A DNA stretch of 64,000 nucleotides from Bradyrhizobium retamae (GCF_001440415.1 NZ_LLYA01000165.1:1-64000); one strand, 5' to 3'. Positions 26,349 through 36,129 are shown, counted from the first letter of the stretch. Notes: generated by a model not told the origin, from the letters alone. Translations and numbers: made by a program.

Positions 26349-27304
26349 CGGCTCTTCACCCGGTTCAGCGCCTTGACGTAGATGTTGGCTAGTCCAAACA
26401 CCGTCACGAACAAAATGATCGCGAAGGCCGAGGAATAGCCCGTCCTCCAGCTCTCGAAGGCCGCGCGCTTGAGCGTGATCGAGGCGACCTCCGTGGTCGA
26501 ACCTGGTCCGCCCCCGGTGAGCAAGTTGACCATGTCGAACATCTTGAAGTTCTCGATGCCGCGGAACAGCACCGCGAGCATGATGAACGGCAACGCCATT
26601 GGCAGCGTGATCGACCAGAATTGCCGCCATTTCGACGCGCGGTCGACCTCCGCCGCCTCGTAGATGTAGTCCGGAATCGATCGCAGGCCGGCAAGGCAAA
26701 TCAGCATCACGTAAGGAGTCCACATCCAGGCATCGACGATGACGATTGCCCAGGGACTGAGAGTCACGTCGCCCAGCATCTGGAACGACGATGCGGAGCG
26801 GCCGGTGACGAAAGCGACCACATAGTTGAAAAGCCCGATCTGCGGCTGGTAGAGAAACGTCCAGAAATTGCCGACCACGGCCGGTGAAAGCATCATCGGC
26901 AGCAGAATGATCGTGGTCCACATGCCGTGGCCGCGGAATTTTTTGTCAATCAGGAAGGCAAGACCAAAGCCAAGCACGGTCTCGATGACGACGGTCCAGA
27001 ACACGAAATGTGCCGTCACCTGCATCGCCGCCCAGATGTCCGGATCGGTCAGGATCGTCTGGTACCAATCGATCCCCAGCCACTTCACCGGTGCGTTCGA
27101 CCGATTGGCCCGATAGTTGGTGAACGACAGATAGATGGTCCAGACCAGCGGGAAGATATTAATCGCCAGCAGCAGCACGATCGTCGGGGTAATGAAGAGC
27201 CAAGCGAGAGCCTTGTCGGACAAGCCCCGGACACGGCGCACCAAGCCCGGCTGCAGGGGCACAGCGCCGTAGGTGATCCGCGATGAGGCACTCAAATCAT
27301 TCAT
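26345..27304 (-). CDS. Carbohydrate ABC transporter permease (MalF type)
   Basis: 319 residues with six predicted helices and an EAA loop YIYEAAEVDRASKWRQFW. It follows a strong stem-loop and the binding-protein gene, the common layout in which the binding protein is made in excess. It pairs with the MalG-type permease. Confidence 0.93.
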   Translation of the reverse strand: MNDLSASSRITYGAVPLQPGLVRRVRGLSDKALAWLFITPTIVLLLAINIFPLVWTIYLSFTNYRANRSNAPVKWLGIDWYQTILTDPDIWAAMQVTAHFVFWTVVIETVLGFGLAFLIDKKFRGHGMWTTIILLPMMLSPAVVGNFWTFLYQPQIGLFNYVVAFVTGRSASSFQMLGDVTLSPWAIVIVDAWMWTPYVMLICLAGLRSIPDYIYEAAEVDRASKWRQFWSITLPMALPFIMLAVLFRGIENFKMFDMVNLLTGGGPGSTTEVASITLKRAAFESWRTGYSSAFAIILFVTVFGLANIYVKALNRVKSR

Positions 27305-27374
27305 GGCGTCGGCTGGTCCTGATGCGCCGCGATCGTCGGCTTCGGAGGAGAGTCCTGGTATTGCGGAAAAGAAT

Positions 27375-27407
27375 GGCCTGGAGCGCGAGCGAACCGCGCT
27401 CCAGGCC
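27375..27407 (-). terminator. Stem-loop between binding protein and permease (attenuator-like)
   Basis: GGCCTGGAGCGCG and its exact complement form a 13-base-pair stem around a seven-base loop, seven bases downstream of the binding-protein stop on the minus strand. No U-run is evident. Such stems usually protect or terminate the upstream message so that binding protein exceeds permease. Confidence 0.75.
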
Positions 27408-27413
27408 GCTATC

Positions 27414-28757
27414 CTAGAACTTCTTGCCCTCTTCCTTGAAGATGGCTTTCCAATCTTTCACCAGCCCGTCGAGCGCTTCCTGAGCAGTCCCCTTGTCGGC
27501 GACCACGTAGTCATGCACGCGCTTCTGCTCGGCCTGCAGGAGTTGCGCGTAGGAGGGCTCCGCCCAGAAATCGACCACCATACCCATCGACTTCAGGAAC
27601 TCCTTGGCGAACGGCGCGCTGTCCGGGAAGCTCGGGTCGTTCAGCACGGATTTGGCGCAGGAATAGCCGCCCAGCGCCCACCACTTCTTCTGCACATCCC
27701 CGCCAGCGAACCATTTGATGTATTGCAGCGCTTCACCCTGGTTCTTGGAATAGGAAACGACGGAGATGCCCTGTCCGCCGAGTTGGGTTGCCTGGGTGGT
27801 AGCGGCGGGATTGGAGAAGAAGCCGATCTTGTCGCCGCCGACATTGGGGTCCTTGTAGAGACCCGGGAAGAAGGCGAAGAAGTTCATCTGCAGCGCCACC
27901 TGGCCGGACTTGAACGCATCAAGACCTTCCGACATGTAGGAGTTGGAAGCACCGGGGGGCGTGCAGCACTTGTAGAGTTCCTTGTAGGCTTCGAGGCCCT
28001 TGACGGCACCCGCCGAGTTGACGAAGCCATCCATTGCATACGGCTTGCTGGGGTCCTGATATTTGAAGCCATAGTCGTAGAGATAGTTCGAAACGCCCAT
28101 GGTGATGCCTTCCGAACCGCGCTCGGTATAGATCGATGCACCATAGACCTTCTTGCCATCGATCTCGCGGCCCTGGAAGAACTGTGCGATGTCGCGCAGC
28201 TCATCGAGCGTCTTCGGCACAGCGAGATCGCGGCCATATTTGGCCTTGAAATCCTTCTGCACGTCGGGGCGCGCAAACCAGTCCTTACGATAGGTCCAGC
28301 CCACCGCGTCGCCCATGGCCGGCAGCGCCCAATAGTTCGGCGTGTTCTTCGGCCACTGCGAATAACCGACCACGGTGGCCGGCATGTAGTCGTCCATGCT
28401 GATTCCTTCCTTCTTGAAGAAATCGTTCAGCTTGACGTACTGGCCGTTCTCCGCGGCGCCGCCGATCCATTGTGAATCGCCGATGATGAGATCGCACAGC
28501 GACCCCCGTGAATTGAGTTCGTTCAGAAAGCGATCGGCATAATTGGTCCAGGGCACGAATTCGAACTTCATGCCGATCCCGGTCTTGGCGGTAAAATCCT
28601 TCGACAGTTCGACCAGCGCGTTGGCCGGGTCCCATGCGGCCCAACACAGCGTGATGGTTTTACCCTGCGCTTGCGCGGGCGTGGTCGCCGCTCCGATGCA
28701 GAGCGCGGCGGCAAGTGCGCCGCCTGCAGCAAAGAGCGCCTTCATGCTATTGTTCAT
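27414..28757 (-). CDS. Extracellular solute-binding protein (family 1)
   Basis: 447 residues from the second ATG (28757), eight bases after AGGAGG; 28763 also possible. Signal peptide ends near TTPAQAQG. The mature protein has FEFVPWTNYADRFLNEL, IIGDSQWIGGAAENG and a helical C-terminal lobe. It is first in the operon containing DhaKLM, so its ligand is likely glycerol, dihydroxyacetone or a polyol converted to a triose; this is inference from context. Confidence 0.92.
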   Translation of the reverse strand: MNNSMKALFAAGGALAAALCIGAATTPAQAQGKTITLCWAAWDPANALVELSKDFTAKTGIGMKFEFVPWTNYADRFLNELNSRGSLCDLIIGDSQWIGGAAENGQYVKLNDFFKKEGISMDDYMPATVVGYSQWPKNTPNYWALPAMGDAVGWTYRKDWFARPDVQKDFKAKYGRDLAVPKTLDELRDIAQFFQGREIDGKKVYGASIYTERGSEGITMGVSNYLYDYGFKYQDPSKPYAMDGFVNSAGAVKGLEAYKELYKCCTPPGASNSYMSEGLDAFKSGQVALQMNFFAFFPGLYKDPNVGGDKIGFFSNPAATTQATQLGGQGISVVSYSKNQGEALQYIKWFAGGDVQKKWWALGGYSCAKSVLNDPSFPDSAPFAKEFLKSMGMVVDFWAEPSYAQLLQAEQKRVHDYVVADKGTAQEALDGLVKDWKAIFKEEGKKF

Positions 28758-29291
28758 GCGCATTTCCCTCCTGTTGAACCGGCCATCGACATGGCGCGGC
28801 GTTCCTGCCCGCTCGAATGCTTCGAGCAGTGCGACACAGTCCTTGACGGGCTAAGTGACTAAACTGACGTTCCCTCGCGCTACCCGGATTCTTAAGGACC
28901 GGCAAAGCTCGATTTGTTTAGTAAAACATAAATTACTAAACATTGCAAGCGACCTGTCGCCGGGGCTCTCATGTGGTTTCCCAGCAAGCTCGTGGCGGCC
29001 GGACACAACTCACAAAACAATTAGCTCGGACGCTATAGCGGCGGTATCAACTGCGCGCGTCCTGCTGGCGCTCCAATTTCAAAGCAATTTCATTTTGCTT
29101 CGCCAATTCAACTTCGGGATGGCGTCGCTCGAACGAGTCGTTCTGTATGTTGGAGCTTTTGACGAAGATCGAAAGCGCGCTGCGCAAATCGGGCACGGCG
29201 CCGCTTCCTTGATGAGGCTCCGAGTTGCTACGTTACCAATATGATCGAACGAGAGCTGCGACTTCCGCGGCCGTGGAGACTTAGCTGACTG
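28758..29291. other. Divergent intergenic region
   Basis: It separates the dha-ABC operon from the reductase gene. Apart from the inverted repeat at 28916-28941 and a lone similar half-site (GACTAAAC near 28858) I see nothing coding. An open frame at 28855-29244 has no match and poor codon pattern. Confidence 0.4.
28916..28941. promoter_or_regulatory. Inverted repeat, candidate operator of the dha-ABC operon
   Basis: GTTTAGTAA, eight bases, TTACTAAAC: a perfect nine-base inverted repeat in AT-rich DNA about 160 bases upstream of the binding-protein start. A further half-site GACTAAAC lies nearer the gene. Its regulator is not obvious in the window; the HTH-like protein of the operon or an outside ROK/LacI-type repressor are candidates. 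Confidence 0.55.
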
Positions 29292-30242
29292 ATGGCTGGC
29301 CTGCCTGTACGTGGCATCAAGACGGTCGTTGAGGCCATCGAAGATAGTGGCCCCGGCATCAGGATGTACACCCTGTGCGATCCGGACCGTTGGGAGCTTC
29401 CTCCCTTCAGGCCCGGCGCACATATCGACATACATCTGCCTGGCGGCCTCGTCCGCACCTACTCGCGGTGCAACGATCCGGCGGACAACATGCGCTATGT
29501 CGTTGCGGTCAAGCGTGAAGCGGACGGCCGGGGTGGATCTATCGCCTTCCACGACCGGCTGAGAGCTGGCGACACACTCGTCGTGTCGCTGCCGCGCGGC
29601 GGCTTGCAGCCTGACGGAGCGCCTCACGTGACATTCGTCGCCGGTGGTATCGGCGTTACGCCGCTCCTGTCGGCTGCCAATTACCTCGCGCGGCGCGGCG
29701 GAGATTTCACGCTATATGTCGTTGTGCGTGGCGAACCACCGCTCGCCACGATGCTCGCGCCGCATCGCGCGAGCGGCCAAGCAATCGTCTACGATACAGG
29801 CGTGTCCGGCCGCCCCCCGCTTGAGGCACTGATCGACGCCGCACCGCGGGAGGCGATGCTCGCGTGCTGCGGGCCACTTGACATGCTGAATGCCTTCGAG
29901 CGGGCAACACAAGGCTGGCCGCCCGAACGAGTTCACGTCGAGCGCTTCGTGCCGCCACCGCTACCTATCGATCCCGAGGCCAAGCCCTTCAAGCTGGTCC
30001 TTGCGCGCTCGCAGCGCGAGATCGAGGTGGCGCTCGGCGAGAGCATGCTCAACGCACTGCTAAGTGCCGGCATCGACATTCCAGCCTCATGCTGCGGCGG
30101 AATCTGTGGTGCGTGCCGTATCGATTGGCTGGAAGGCACGCCCGTGCACCGCGATCGCGTGCTTTCACCGGCCGAGCGTGCGCGAAGCCTCATGGCTTGC
30201 GTAGCGGGCTCCGCGGAAGAGCGGCTGGTCGTGGACCTCTAG
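29292..30242 (+). CDS. PDR/VanB-type ferredoxin reductase
   Basis: 316 residues in the order flavin-binding barrel, NAD-binding domain and C-terminal 2Fe-2S ferredoxin. Flavin site RTYSRCND, NAD-site FVAGGIGVTPLLSA, and cluster Cys in SCCGGICGACRIDW with the fourth Cys in LMACVAG. This is the electron-transfer component of Rieske-type aromatic oxygenases (VanB, phthalate dioxygenase reductase). No oxygenase lies next to it, so its partner is elsewhere. Its stop overlaps the end of the broken PPOX gene on the other strand. Confidence 0.9.
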   Translation: MAGLPVRGIKTVVEAIEDSGPGIRMYTLCDPDRWELPPFRPGAHIDIHLPGGLVRTYSRCNDPADNMRYVVAVKREADGRGGSIAFHDRLRAGDTLVVSLPRGGLQPDGAPHVTFVAGGIGVTPLLSAANYLARRGGDFTLYVVVRGEPPLATMLAPHRASGQAIVYDTGVSGRPPLEALIDAAPREAMLACCGPLDMLNAFERATQGWPPERVHVERFVPPPLPIDPEAKPFKLVLARSQREIEVALGESMLNALLSAGIDIPASCCGGICGACRIDWLEGTPVHRDRVLSPAERARSLMACVAGSAEERLVVDL

Positions 30243-30720
30243 TAAAGCCCGCGTTCGGCCATCACCTGTGTCTGCCGTTCGTTCTCTTCGCGCGTCAGTC
30301 CTTCGACGTGGTCGAGCAGCATTGCTGGGATAGCTCGGCAAGATCGCGCGGTCGATGTGTTTGTCCGGGTTCCTGAGTTCGGAACGCACCAGCGCCTTGG
30401 CACAGTGCAGGAATGCCTCCTCGACCGTCACAACCAGTCCGACCTTGGGTGCGCGGTTCTGCATAGCGCTCGGCGTCAGCAGCCGCGCGTCGTCCGTAAT
30501 ACGCGCAGTGCCATTGATGCGTAACGTCTCGTTCATGCCGGGTACGAGAAAGAGAATTCCGATGCGCGGATTGACCAGCAGATTCGACATGGCGTCGAGC
30601 CGGTTGTTGCCGACCCGGTGGGGCACAAGAAGCGTGCGCGTATCGAGGATGCGAACGAAGCCGGGCGGATCCCCGCGCGGAGCGGCCCCAAAGGTCTCGC
30701 GAATGTCAGTTTTTGGTTGT
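30239..30720 (-). pseudogene. Pyridoxamine 5'-phosphate oxidase-like flavoprotein, frameshifted
   Basis: The frame reads APRGDPPGFVRILD, LLVPHRVGNNRLD and LLVNPRIGILFLVPG, then AKALVRSELRNPDKHID, all typical of PPOX-fold (MSMEG_1061-type) proteins. Near 30327 a one-base insertion shifts the frame; the neighbouring frame carries the expected end LLDHVEGLTREENERQTQVM and a stop at 30239. The N-terminal third is absent or unrecognisable. Likely a pseudogene, less likely a sequencing error. Confidence 0.75.
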
Positions 30721-31247
30721 CTCTGCCGCGGGGAGCCTTTGTAAGACAGGTACGGGAGTCACTGGTCGGTTTTGCGTGAATCGAAGAGGTCCACCACGTC
30801 GCCGAGTGTTAGACGCACCAGTAGTGCTGAAAAATTTCGCTCATAAGCTGAAGAGGACTTTTTCAACGGCATCTGCCAACAGGCGACATCGGACAAGAAA
30901 AAAGGCCTCCTATCGAGGAGACCGTAGTTAGGCGGTTGTATCCCGGCGAATTGGCCCAATCCTTTTTCGCTGATGACTGGAAATTCTCAGGACCGCTGGA
31001 GCGTGTCTCTTGAGGGACCTGGAGCGCAAGGGACAAAATTGGCCGAGCTTCGGAGGCACGATGTCTACAAGACGCCCCGTGTGCCGTGTGGCCCGATCGC
31101 AGGACCGAAAGCGAATCGCGCTGCTTCAAGAAATCTAAATATATTACCGATTATCGACGTGCTCTCAATGCCTTGACTTGCCGGTGGTGGTGCTTTGGCG
31201 CTATGCCGCAGTGTTCGCCACCCGTGCATGCGACCAAAGGGCCCAAG
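30721..31247. other. Gene-free stretch before regulator
   Basis: No recognisable protein on either strand. A weak hairpin (CCTC-CTATC-GAGG) lies near 30908 after a run of A. The regulator's promoter should be in the last 100 bases but no clear boxes were seen. Confidence 0.35.
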
Positions 31248-32819
31248 GTGCAGTTCCTGTTTGCCGACTACGTACTCGACCTTAATCGGCGGGAGCTCAC
31301 CCGCGGCTCGGCCGCAATTGCAATTGGCCCAAGGGTGTTCGACCTGCTGGTCTACCTGGTGCAAGCCCGCGACCGCGTCGTCACCAGGGATGAACTGCTG
31401 GACACCGTGTGGAGCGGGCGCATCGTCTCTGAATCAACGCTCACCAGCCATATCAACGCGGTGCGCAAAGCGATCGGCGATAGCGGCCAGGAACAGCGCC
31501 TGATCCGAACGATTGCCCGCAAGGGCCTCCGGTTCGTGGGCGAGGTTGAGGCAAGAGGCCCCGATAGCGCTATCGTCCGAAACGCGGAGCAGGCTAACTC
31601 GAATGAGCGCCAGGAGCCGTCTCTTCCTGACAAGCCCTCGGTTGCAGTCCTGCCGTTTCAGAACCTGAGCGGTGATCCCGAGCAGGAGTACTTCGCCGAT
31701 GGTGTTGTTGAGGACATCATCCTGGCCTTGTCGCGGATACGCTGGCTGTTCGTTATCGCCCGGAATTCGAGCTTCACATACAAGGGCAGGGCCGTGGATG
31801 TCCGACAGGTGGGGCGCGAATTGGGCGTGCGATATGTGCTTGAAGGCAGCGTGCGCAAGGTGGCGACAAGGGTGCGCATCACCGGGCAACTCATTGATGC
31901 GACCAATGGCGTGCATCTCTGGGCCGAGCGTTTCGAAGGCACCCTCGACGACATCTTTGAACTGCAGGACACGGTCGCCGCAGGCGTCGTTAGTGCGATC
32001 GCGCCGCAGCTTGAGCTTGCCGAAATCGAGCGTGCGAGCCGAAAGCCGACCGAAAGCCTCCACGCCTATGACTATTACTTGCGTGGATTGACCAAGTTTC
32101 ACCTTGCGAGCAGGGCCGGCCTCGATGAGGCATTGCCTCTATTCTACAAGGCGATCGAGCTCGATGCGGAGTTCGCCTCCGCGTATGGAATGGCGGCCTG
32201 GTGCTACTACTGGCGCAAGATGAATCGTTGGCTCAACGATCGCGAGGCAGACGGCAACGAGGCTGCGCGATTGTGCCGACACGCCGTGACGCTGGGAAAG
32301 AATGACGCGGTCGCTCTGACCAGAGGCGGGCACGCATGGCCTCATTTTGGCGGTGACCTCGAAAGTTGCGTCACCTATGTCGATAGGGCCATGGTGCTCA
32401 ATCCCAATCTCTCGACGATCTGGTACCTCGGCGGGTACCAACGAATTTCCCTTGGCAGACATGATAATGCGATCGAATATTTCACGCGTGCCATGCGCCT
32501 CAGTCCGCTGGATCCGGAGACATTTCAAACGCAGACCGGAATCGCAATGGGGCATTTGTATTCCGGGCGATTTGATGCGGCTGTCGCCTGTTTGGAGATG
32601 GCATGGCGGGAGGTACCGAATGTGCTGCGGGTTGCGGCCTTTATGGCCGCAAGCCATGCGCTGGCAGGCCGGGAGGAAGAAGCGCGACAAGCCATGCACC
32701 ACGTGCGTCGGCTCGATCCCACGCTCCGCATTGGCAAGCTCGATGACTGGCTGCTGGTCCAACCGAGGGATTTCGCGGTAGCAGTGGAAGGTCTGCGAAG
32801 AGCGGGATTGCCGGAGTAA
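31248..32819 (+). CDS. Winged-helix regulator with TolB-like and TPR regions (CadC/adenylate cyclase-like)
   Basis: 523 residues from GTG 31248, where the family start VQFLFADYVLDLNRRELTRG begins and AAAGGG lies upstream; the frame is open from 31086. Residues 1-95 are an OmpR/PhoB-type winged helix (RDELLDTVWSGRIVSESTLT). Then comes PSVAVLPFQNLSGDPEQEYF, the FlgO/TolB-like region shared with class III cyclase-associated proteins, followed by tetratricopeptide repeats to the end. No membrane helix or cyclase domain is present. Such genes are numerous in rhizobia and rarely have known targets. Confidence 0.85.
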   Translation: MQFLFADYVLDLNRRELTRGSAAIAIGPRVFDLLVYLVQARDRVVTRDELLDTVWSGRIVSESTLTSHINAVRKAIGDSGQEQRLIRTIARKGLRFVGEVEARGPDSAIVRNAEQANSNERQEPSLPDKPSVAVLPFQNLSGDPEQEYFADGVVEDIILALSRIRWLFVIARNSSFTYKGRAVDVRQVGRELGVRYVLEGSVRKVATRVRITGQLIDATNGVHLWAERFEGTLDDIFELQDTVAAGVVSAIAPQLELAEIERASRKPTESLHAYDYYLRGLTKFHLASRAGLDEALPLFYKAIELDAEFASAYGMAAWCYYWRKMNRWLNDREADGNEAARLCRHAVTLGKNDAVALTRGGHAWPHFGGDLESCVTYVDRAMVLNPNLSTIWYLGGYQRISLGRHDNAIEYFTRAMRLSPLDPETFQTQTGIAMGHLYSGRFDAAVACLEMAWREVPNVLRVAAFMAASHALAGREEEARQAMHHVRRLDPTLRIGKLDDWLLVQPRDFAVAVEGLRRAGLPE

Positions 32820-33093
32820 CGGCACCGCTTGCTCCTGCTTCTACCCCCCGAAAGATCAGAAGATCGAAAAGCCGCGGTCCAACCGGGATGCGTCCGAATC
32901 GTCTTTGTGCCTGCCCGCGTCAGACAATAATCCTCAAATGAAATTGGCGCTTCCGCGCGCCGCTTGGACAAATTTCCAAGGTAAATCCAATCGCAATCCA
33001 ACATGGCTGCAAGGCTTTTCGGCCAGCTTGGGCGCAATCTCCCCTCGCTTTCACAAGCAAGGCCATTGGTGGCCCGAAAGTCGAGGGAAAGTC

Positions 33094-33843
33094 ATGAAGA
33101 TTGTCATTATTGGCGGTACCGGGCTCATCGGAACGAAGCTCGCGAGCAAGCTCCGTCAGAAAGGCCACGAGGTGATCGCGGCATCTCCCTGTACGGGCGT
33201 CAACACGATCACGGGCGAGGGTCTCGACAGGGCGCTTTCGGGCGCCGCGATTGTCGTCGATGTTGCAAATTCGCCCTCCTTCGAGGACCGCGCGGTTCTG
33301 AAATTCTTCGAAACGTCAGGCCGCAATCTTCTCGCCGCCGAGGCCGCCGCCTCAGTACGCCATCATGTAGCGCTGTCCGTTGTCGGAGTCGACCGCCTTT
33401 CGGAAAGCGGCTACTTCCGCGCCAAGCTGGTGCAGGAAAGCCTGATCAAGGCCTCGAAGATTTCCTACACGATCCTGCGCGCGACCCAGTTCTTCGAGTT
33501 CGTCGGCGGGATCGTCGATTCTTCTGCCGATGGACAAATCGTCAGGCTGTCGCCTGCCCTGTTTCAGCCCGTGGCTTCGGACGACGTCGCTGCCGCCCTG
33601 GCCGACGTCACGCTCGGCGTTCCGGTCAACGGCATCGTTGAGCTGGCCGGACCGGAACCGTTCACTCTCGATGACTTCGCCCGGCAATATCTGACGGCGA
33701 CAAAGGACCCCCGCAAGGTCGTCGCCGACATCCATGCTCGCTATTTCGGAGCAGAACTGGACGATCGGTCTCTCACGCCGGGCCAGAATCCCCGGCTCGG
33801 CGCCGTGCGTTTCGAGGACTGGCTGGCCGGGCTCCGCCAGTGA
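33094..33843 (+). CDS. NmrA-like/SDR NAD(P)-binding protein
   Basis: 249 residues from ATG 33094 (GAGGGA upstream). Rossmann motif VIIGGTGLIGTKLA; then SVVGVDRL and FRAKLVQESLIKA, the atypical extended SDR pattern in which the usual Tyr-x3-Lys is altered. It may be an NADPH sensor, a quinone reductase or a sugar-nucleotide-type enzyme. The AraC gene lies 191 bases downstream on the same strand. Confidence 0.85.
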   Translation: MKIVIIGGTGLIGTKLASKLRQKGHEVIAASPCTGVNTITGEGLDRALSGAAIVVDVANSPSFEDRAVLKFFETSGRNLLAAEAAASVRHHVALSVVGVDRLSESGYFRAKLVQESLIKASKISYTILRATQFFEFVGGIVDSSADGQIVRLSPALFQPVASDDVAAALADVTLGVPVNGIVELAGPEPFTLDDFARQYLTATKDPRKVVADIHARYFGAELDDRSLTPGQNPRLGAVRFEDWLAGLRQ

Positions 33844-34034
33844 CGGGCACGACCAAGGCCCACAAATCGATACTGACGACGCCCGGCGCATCGCGAGCAA
33901 GACAGGGCCCGCGCGTCTGCTTGCCGTTTCGTCGTGGATAGCGACGAAAAGAACCTGACCATTCCGGATCATGACGACTAGCGGAAGCTTGCTCGTCATA
34001 CCGCACCCGGCCCCCCTTACACGAGCACAAAACC

Positions 34035-34985
34035 ATGAGTAAGCCGATCTTGCGCGATCCTTCGGAAGATCCGCCGGCCGCGTCTGAGGCGCGCCAGAGC
34101 AACTCGCCGATTGCCGATGGGCGTCCTGCCGATGTGGAGATGGCACGCGTGCTCAAGACCGCGCCACTTCGCATGGCTTCCGATCCGTCCAGTGGCGCGA
34201 TCGCCTATTGGAAGCATGATCCCCTGCACGACGTCGTCGAGCCGATGGCTGATCACGTCATCATGACTTACCCTGCCGGCTCACAGCGGCTGGAGCGGCG
34301 CACCGGTAAATCAGCAGCGATTACGACGGCGCGTCCCGGGGTTGTGACGGTCATCCCAGCCGGCTCGACTTCCCGGTGGGACATTCACCAGCCCATGCAT
34401 GTCGTTCAACTCTACCTTCCGCACAGAACGCTCGAGCGTGTTGCCGGCGAAGCCGGCACGGCCGCTCCCAGCGATCTGCTGGAAAGAACGGGACATCCCG
34501 ATCTCATTACATCTCGATTACTCCTGAGTGCGGCGGATGTGCTTGAGGGCAGTGAGGCCCTGGACGCCCTGTTCAGGCAGCAGCTAACGGATCTTCTGGC
34601 CACGCGCCTCCTCGCTGCGCACACCGGCTCGCCAACCACTTTCCAGCCGACCATGGGGGGCCTCTCGCCCACGGCGCTGCGCCGCGCCGTCGAACGCTTG
34701 CGCTCCGACAGCGATGCGGACGTCTCCCTTGCGGCGCTGGCTTCGGATGCCGGCCTGTCACGCTTCCACTTCTGCCGTGCCTTCAAGGAAAGCACCGGGC
34801 TTTCGCCGCATGCCTGGCTGCGCCAGCACCGACTCGAGCAGGCCATGAACATGCTGCGCGACACCGACGCGTCGGTCGTGTCGGTCGCCGCCGCGCTTGG
34901 TTATGCCTCCCAGACCGCCTTCGCTGCGGCGTTCAGGCGGCTGACCGGAGAAACCCCGAGCGATTGGCGACGACGCTTTCGGTAA
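34035..34985 (+). CDS. AraC family transcriptional regulator
   Basis: 316 residues. A cupin-like N-terminal half (PGVVTVIPAGSTSRWDIHQP) is followed by two HTHs at about 225-310: SLAALASDAGLSRFHFCRAF and SVAAALGYASQTAFAAAFRR, ending TGETPSDWRRRF. It probably controls the hydrolase and oxidoreductase genes that follow on the same strand 100 bases away. Confidence 0.9.
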   Translation: MSKPILRDPSEDPPAASEARQSNSPIADGRPADVEMARVLKTAPLRMASDPSSGAIAYWKHDPLHDVVEPMADHVIMTYPAGSQRLERRTGKSAAITTARPGVVTVIPAGSTSRWDIHQPMHVVQLYLPHRTLERVAGEAGTAAPSDLLERTGHPDLITSRLLLSAADVLEGSEALDALFRQQLTDLLATRLLAAHTGSPTTFQPTMGGLSPTALRRAVERLRSDSDADVSLAALASDAGLSRFHFCRAFKESTGLSPHAWLRQHRLEQAMNMLRDTDASVVSVAAALGYASQTAFAAAFRRLTGETPSDWRRRFR

Positions 34986-35086
34986 CAGCAATCGCTCTGC
35001 GATGACAGCAATCGCGCTGGCGCAGCCGCAGGACTGGTTCGTTAAGACATCACGGAGCATTCGCCAACACCAGGGAAGACAAGAAA

Positions 35087-36076
35087 ATGGTCAGCAACAA
35101 ATCCATCAGCCAGCTTGCAACTACTTCGCGCCGGAAAGTGCTCGCAGGCGCGCTCATTTACGCGACTTCGCTCACCGTCCGCCCCTCTTCGGCGACCGGC
35201 AAGGAAAAAGACTCTTCGACACTCCCCGCTCAAAGGACTGATCCCATGACCTCCGTCACCACCAAGGATGGCGTACAGATCTTCTACAAGGACTGGGGAC
35301 CGAAATCCGCCCAGCCCATCGTCTTTCACCACGGCTGGCCGCTGAGCTCCGACGACTGGGAGGCCCAGATGCTCTTCTTCGTCGGCAAGGGTTATCGTGT
35401 CATCGCCCATGATCGCCGCGGCCACGGTCGCTCGAGCCAGGTGAGCGACGGCCACGACATGGACCACTATGCCGCCGATGCCGCGGCGGTCGTCGAGCAC
35501 CTCGATCTTCGCAACGCCATTCACGTCGGCCATTCCACCGGCGGCGGCCAAGCCGCGCGCTACGTCGCGTGTCACGGCAAGGATCGCGTCGCAAAACTGG
35601 TCCTGATCAGCGCCGTACCGCCGTTGATGCTGAAGACGGAAGCCAATCCCGGCGGCCTGCCAATCGAAGTGTTCGACGGCCTACGCCAGCAGCTCGCCGC
35701 CGGCAGATCGCAGTTCTATCTCGATTTCGCCAGCGGCCCGTTCTACGGCTACAACCGTCCGGGCGCCAAGGCATCGGAAGCAATCATCTGGAATTGGTGG
35801 CGCCAGGGCATGATGGGCGGCGCCAACGCGCACTATGATGGGATCAAGGCGTTCTCGGAAACGGACTTCACCGAGGACCTGAAGAGCATCACTGTGCCCA
35901 CGCTCGTCCTGCACGGTGACGACGACCAGATCGTGCCCGTCGCCGATTCTGCGCCGCTGTCGGCGAAGCTGCTGAAGCGCAGCACTCTCAAAATCTACGA
36001 GGGGCTGCCGCACGGTATGTGCACGACCCATGCCGACCTCATCAACGCCGAGCTGCTCTCGTTCATCGCGGCCTAG
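35087..36076 (+). CDS. Alpha/beta hydrolase (non-heme chloroperoxidase-like), exported
   Basis: 329 residues. The first 45 include a twin-arginine-like start TTSRRKVLAGALIYATSL, then a short linker to the catalytic domain (an internal ATG at 35247 would give a cytosolic form). Oxyanion motif HHGWPLSSDDW, nucleophile in VGHSTGGGQA, Asp in LHGDDDQIVP and His in GLPHGMCTTH. Cofactor-free chloroperoxidases and related esterases share this pattern. Confidence 0.88.
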   Translation: MVSNKSISQLATTSRRKVLAGALIYATSLTVRPSSATGKEKDSSTLPAQRTDPMTSVTTKDGVQIFYKDWGPKSAQPIVFHHGWPLSSDDWEAQMLFFVGKGYRVIAHDRRGHGRSSQVSDGHDMDHYAADAAAVVEHLDLRNAIHVGHSTGGGQAARYVACHGKDRVAKLVLISAVPPLMLKTEANPGGLPIEVFDGLRQQLAAGRSQFYLDFASGPFYGYNRPGAKASEAIIWNWWRQGMMGGANAHYDGIKAFSETDFTEDLKSITVPTLVLHGDDDQIVPVADSAPLSAKLLKRSTLKIYEGLPHGMCTTHADLINAELLSFIAA

Positions 36077-36129
36077 CGCCTTCGCTTACGTCTTTTCATC
36101 GAAAACATTCAAAACCAGGAGCAAACCAC

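Noticed and set aside
28855..29244. 129-codon open frame in the divergent region
   Set aside because: Covers the inverted repeat and promoter region and has no recognisable protein pattern.
32905..33093. 63-codon N-terminal extension of the NmrA-like protein
   Set aside because: The Rossmann motif begins right after ATG 33094, which has a good ribosome site; the extension has no domain character.
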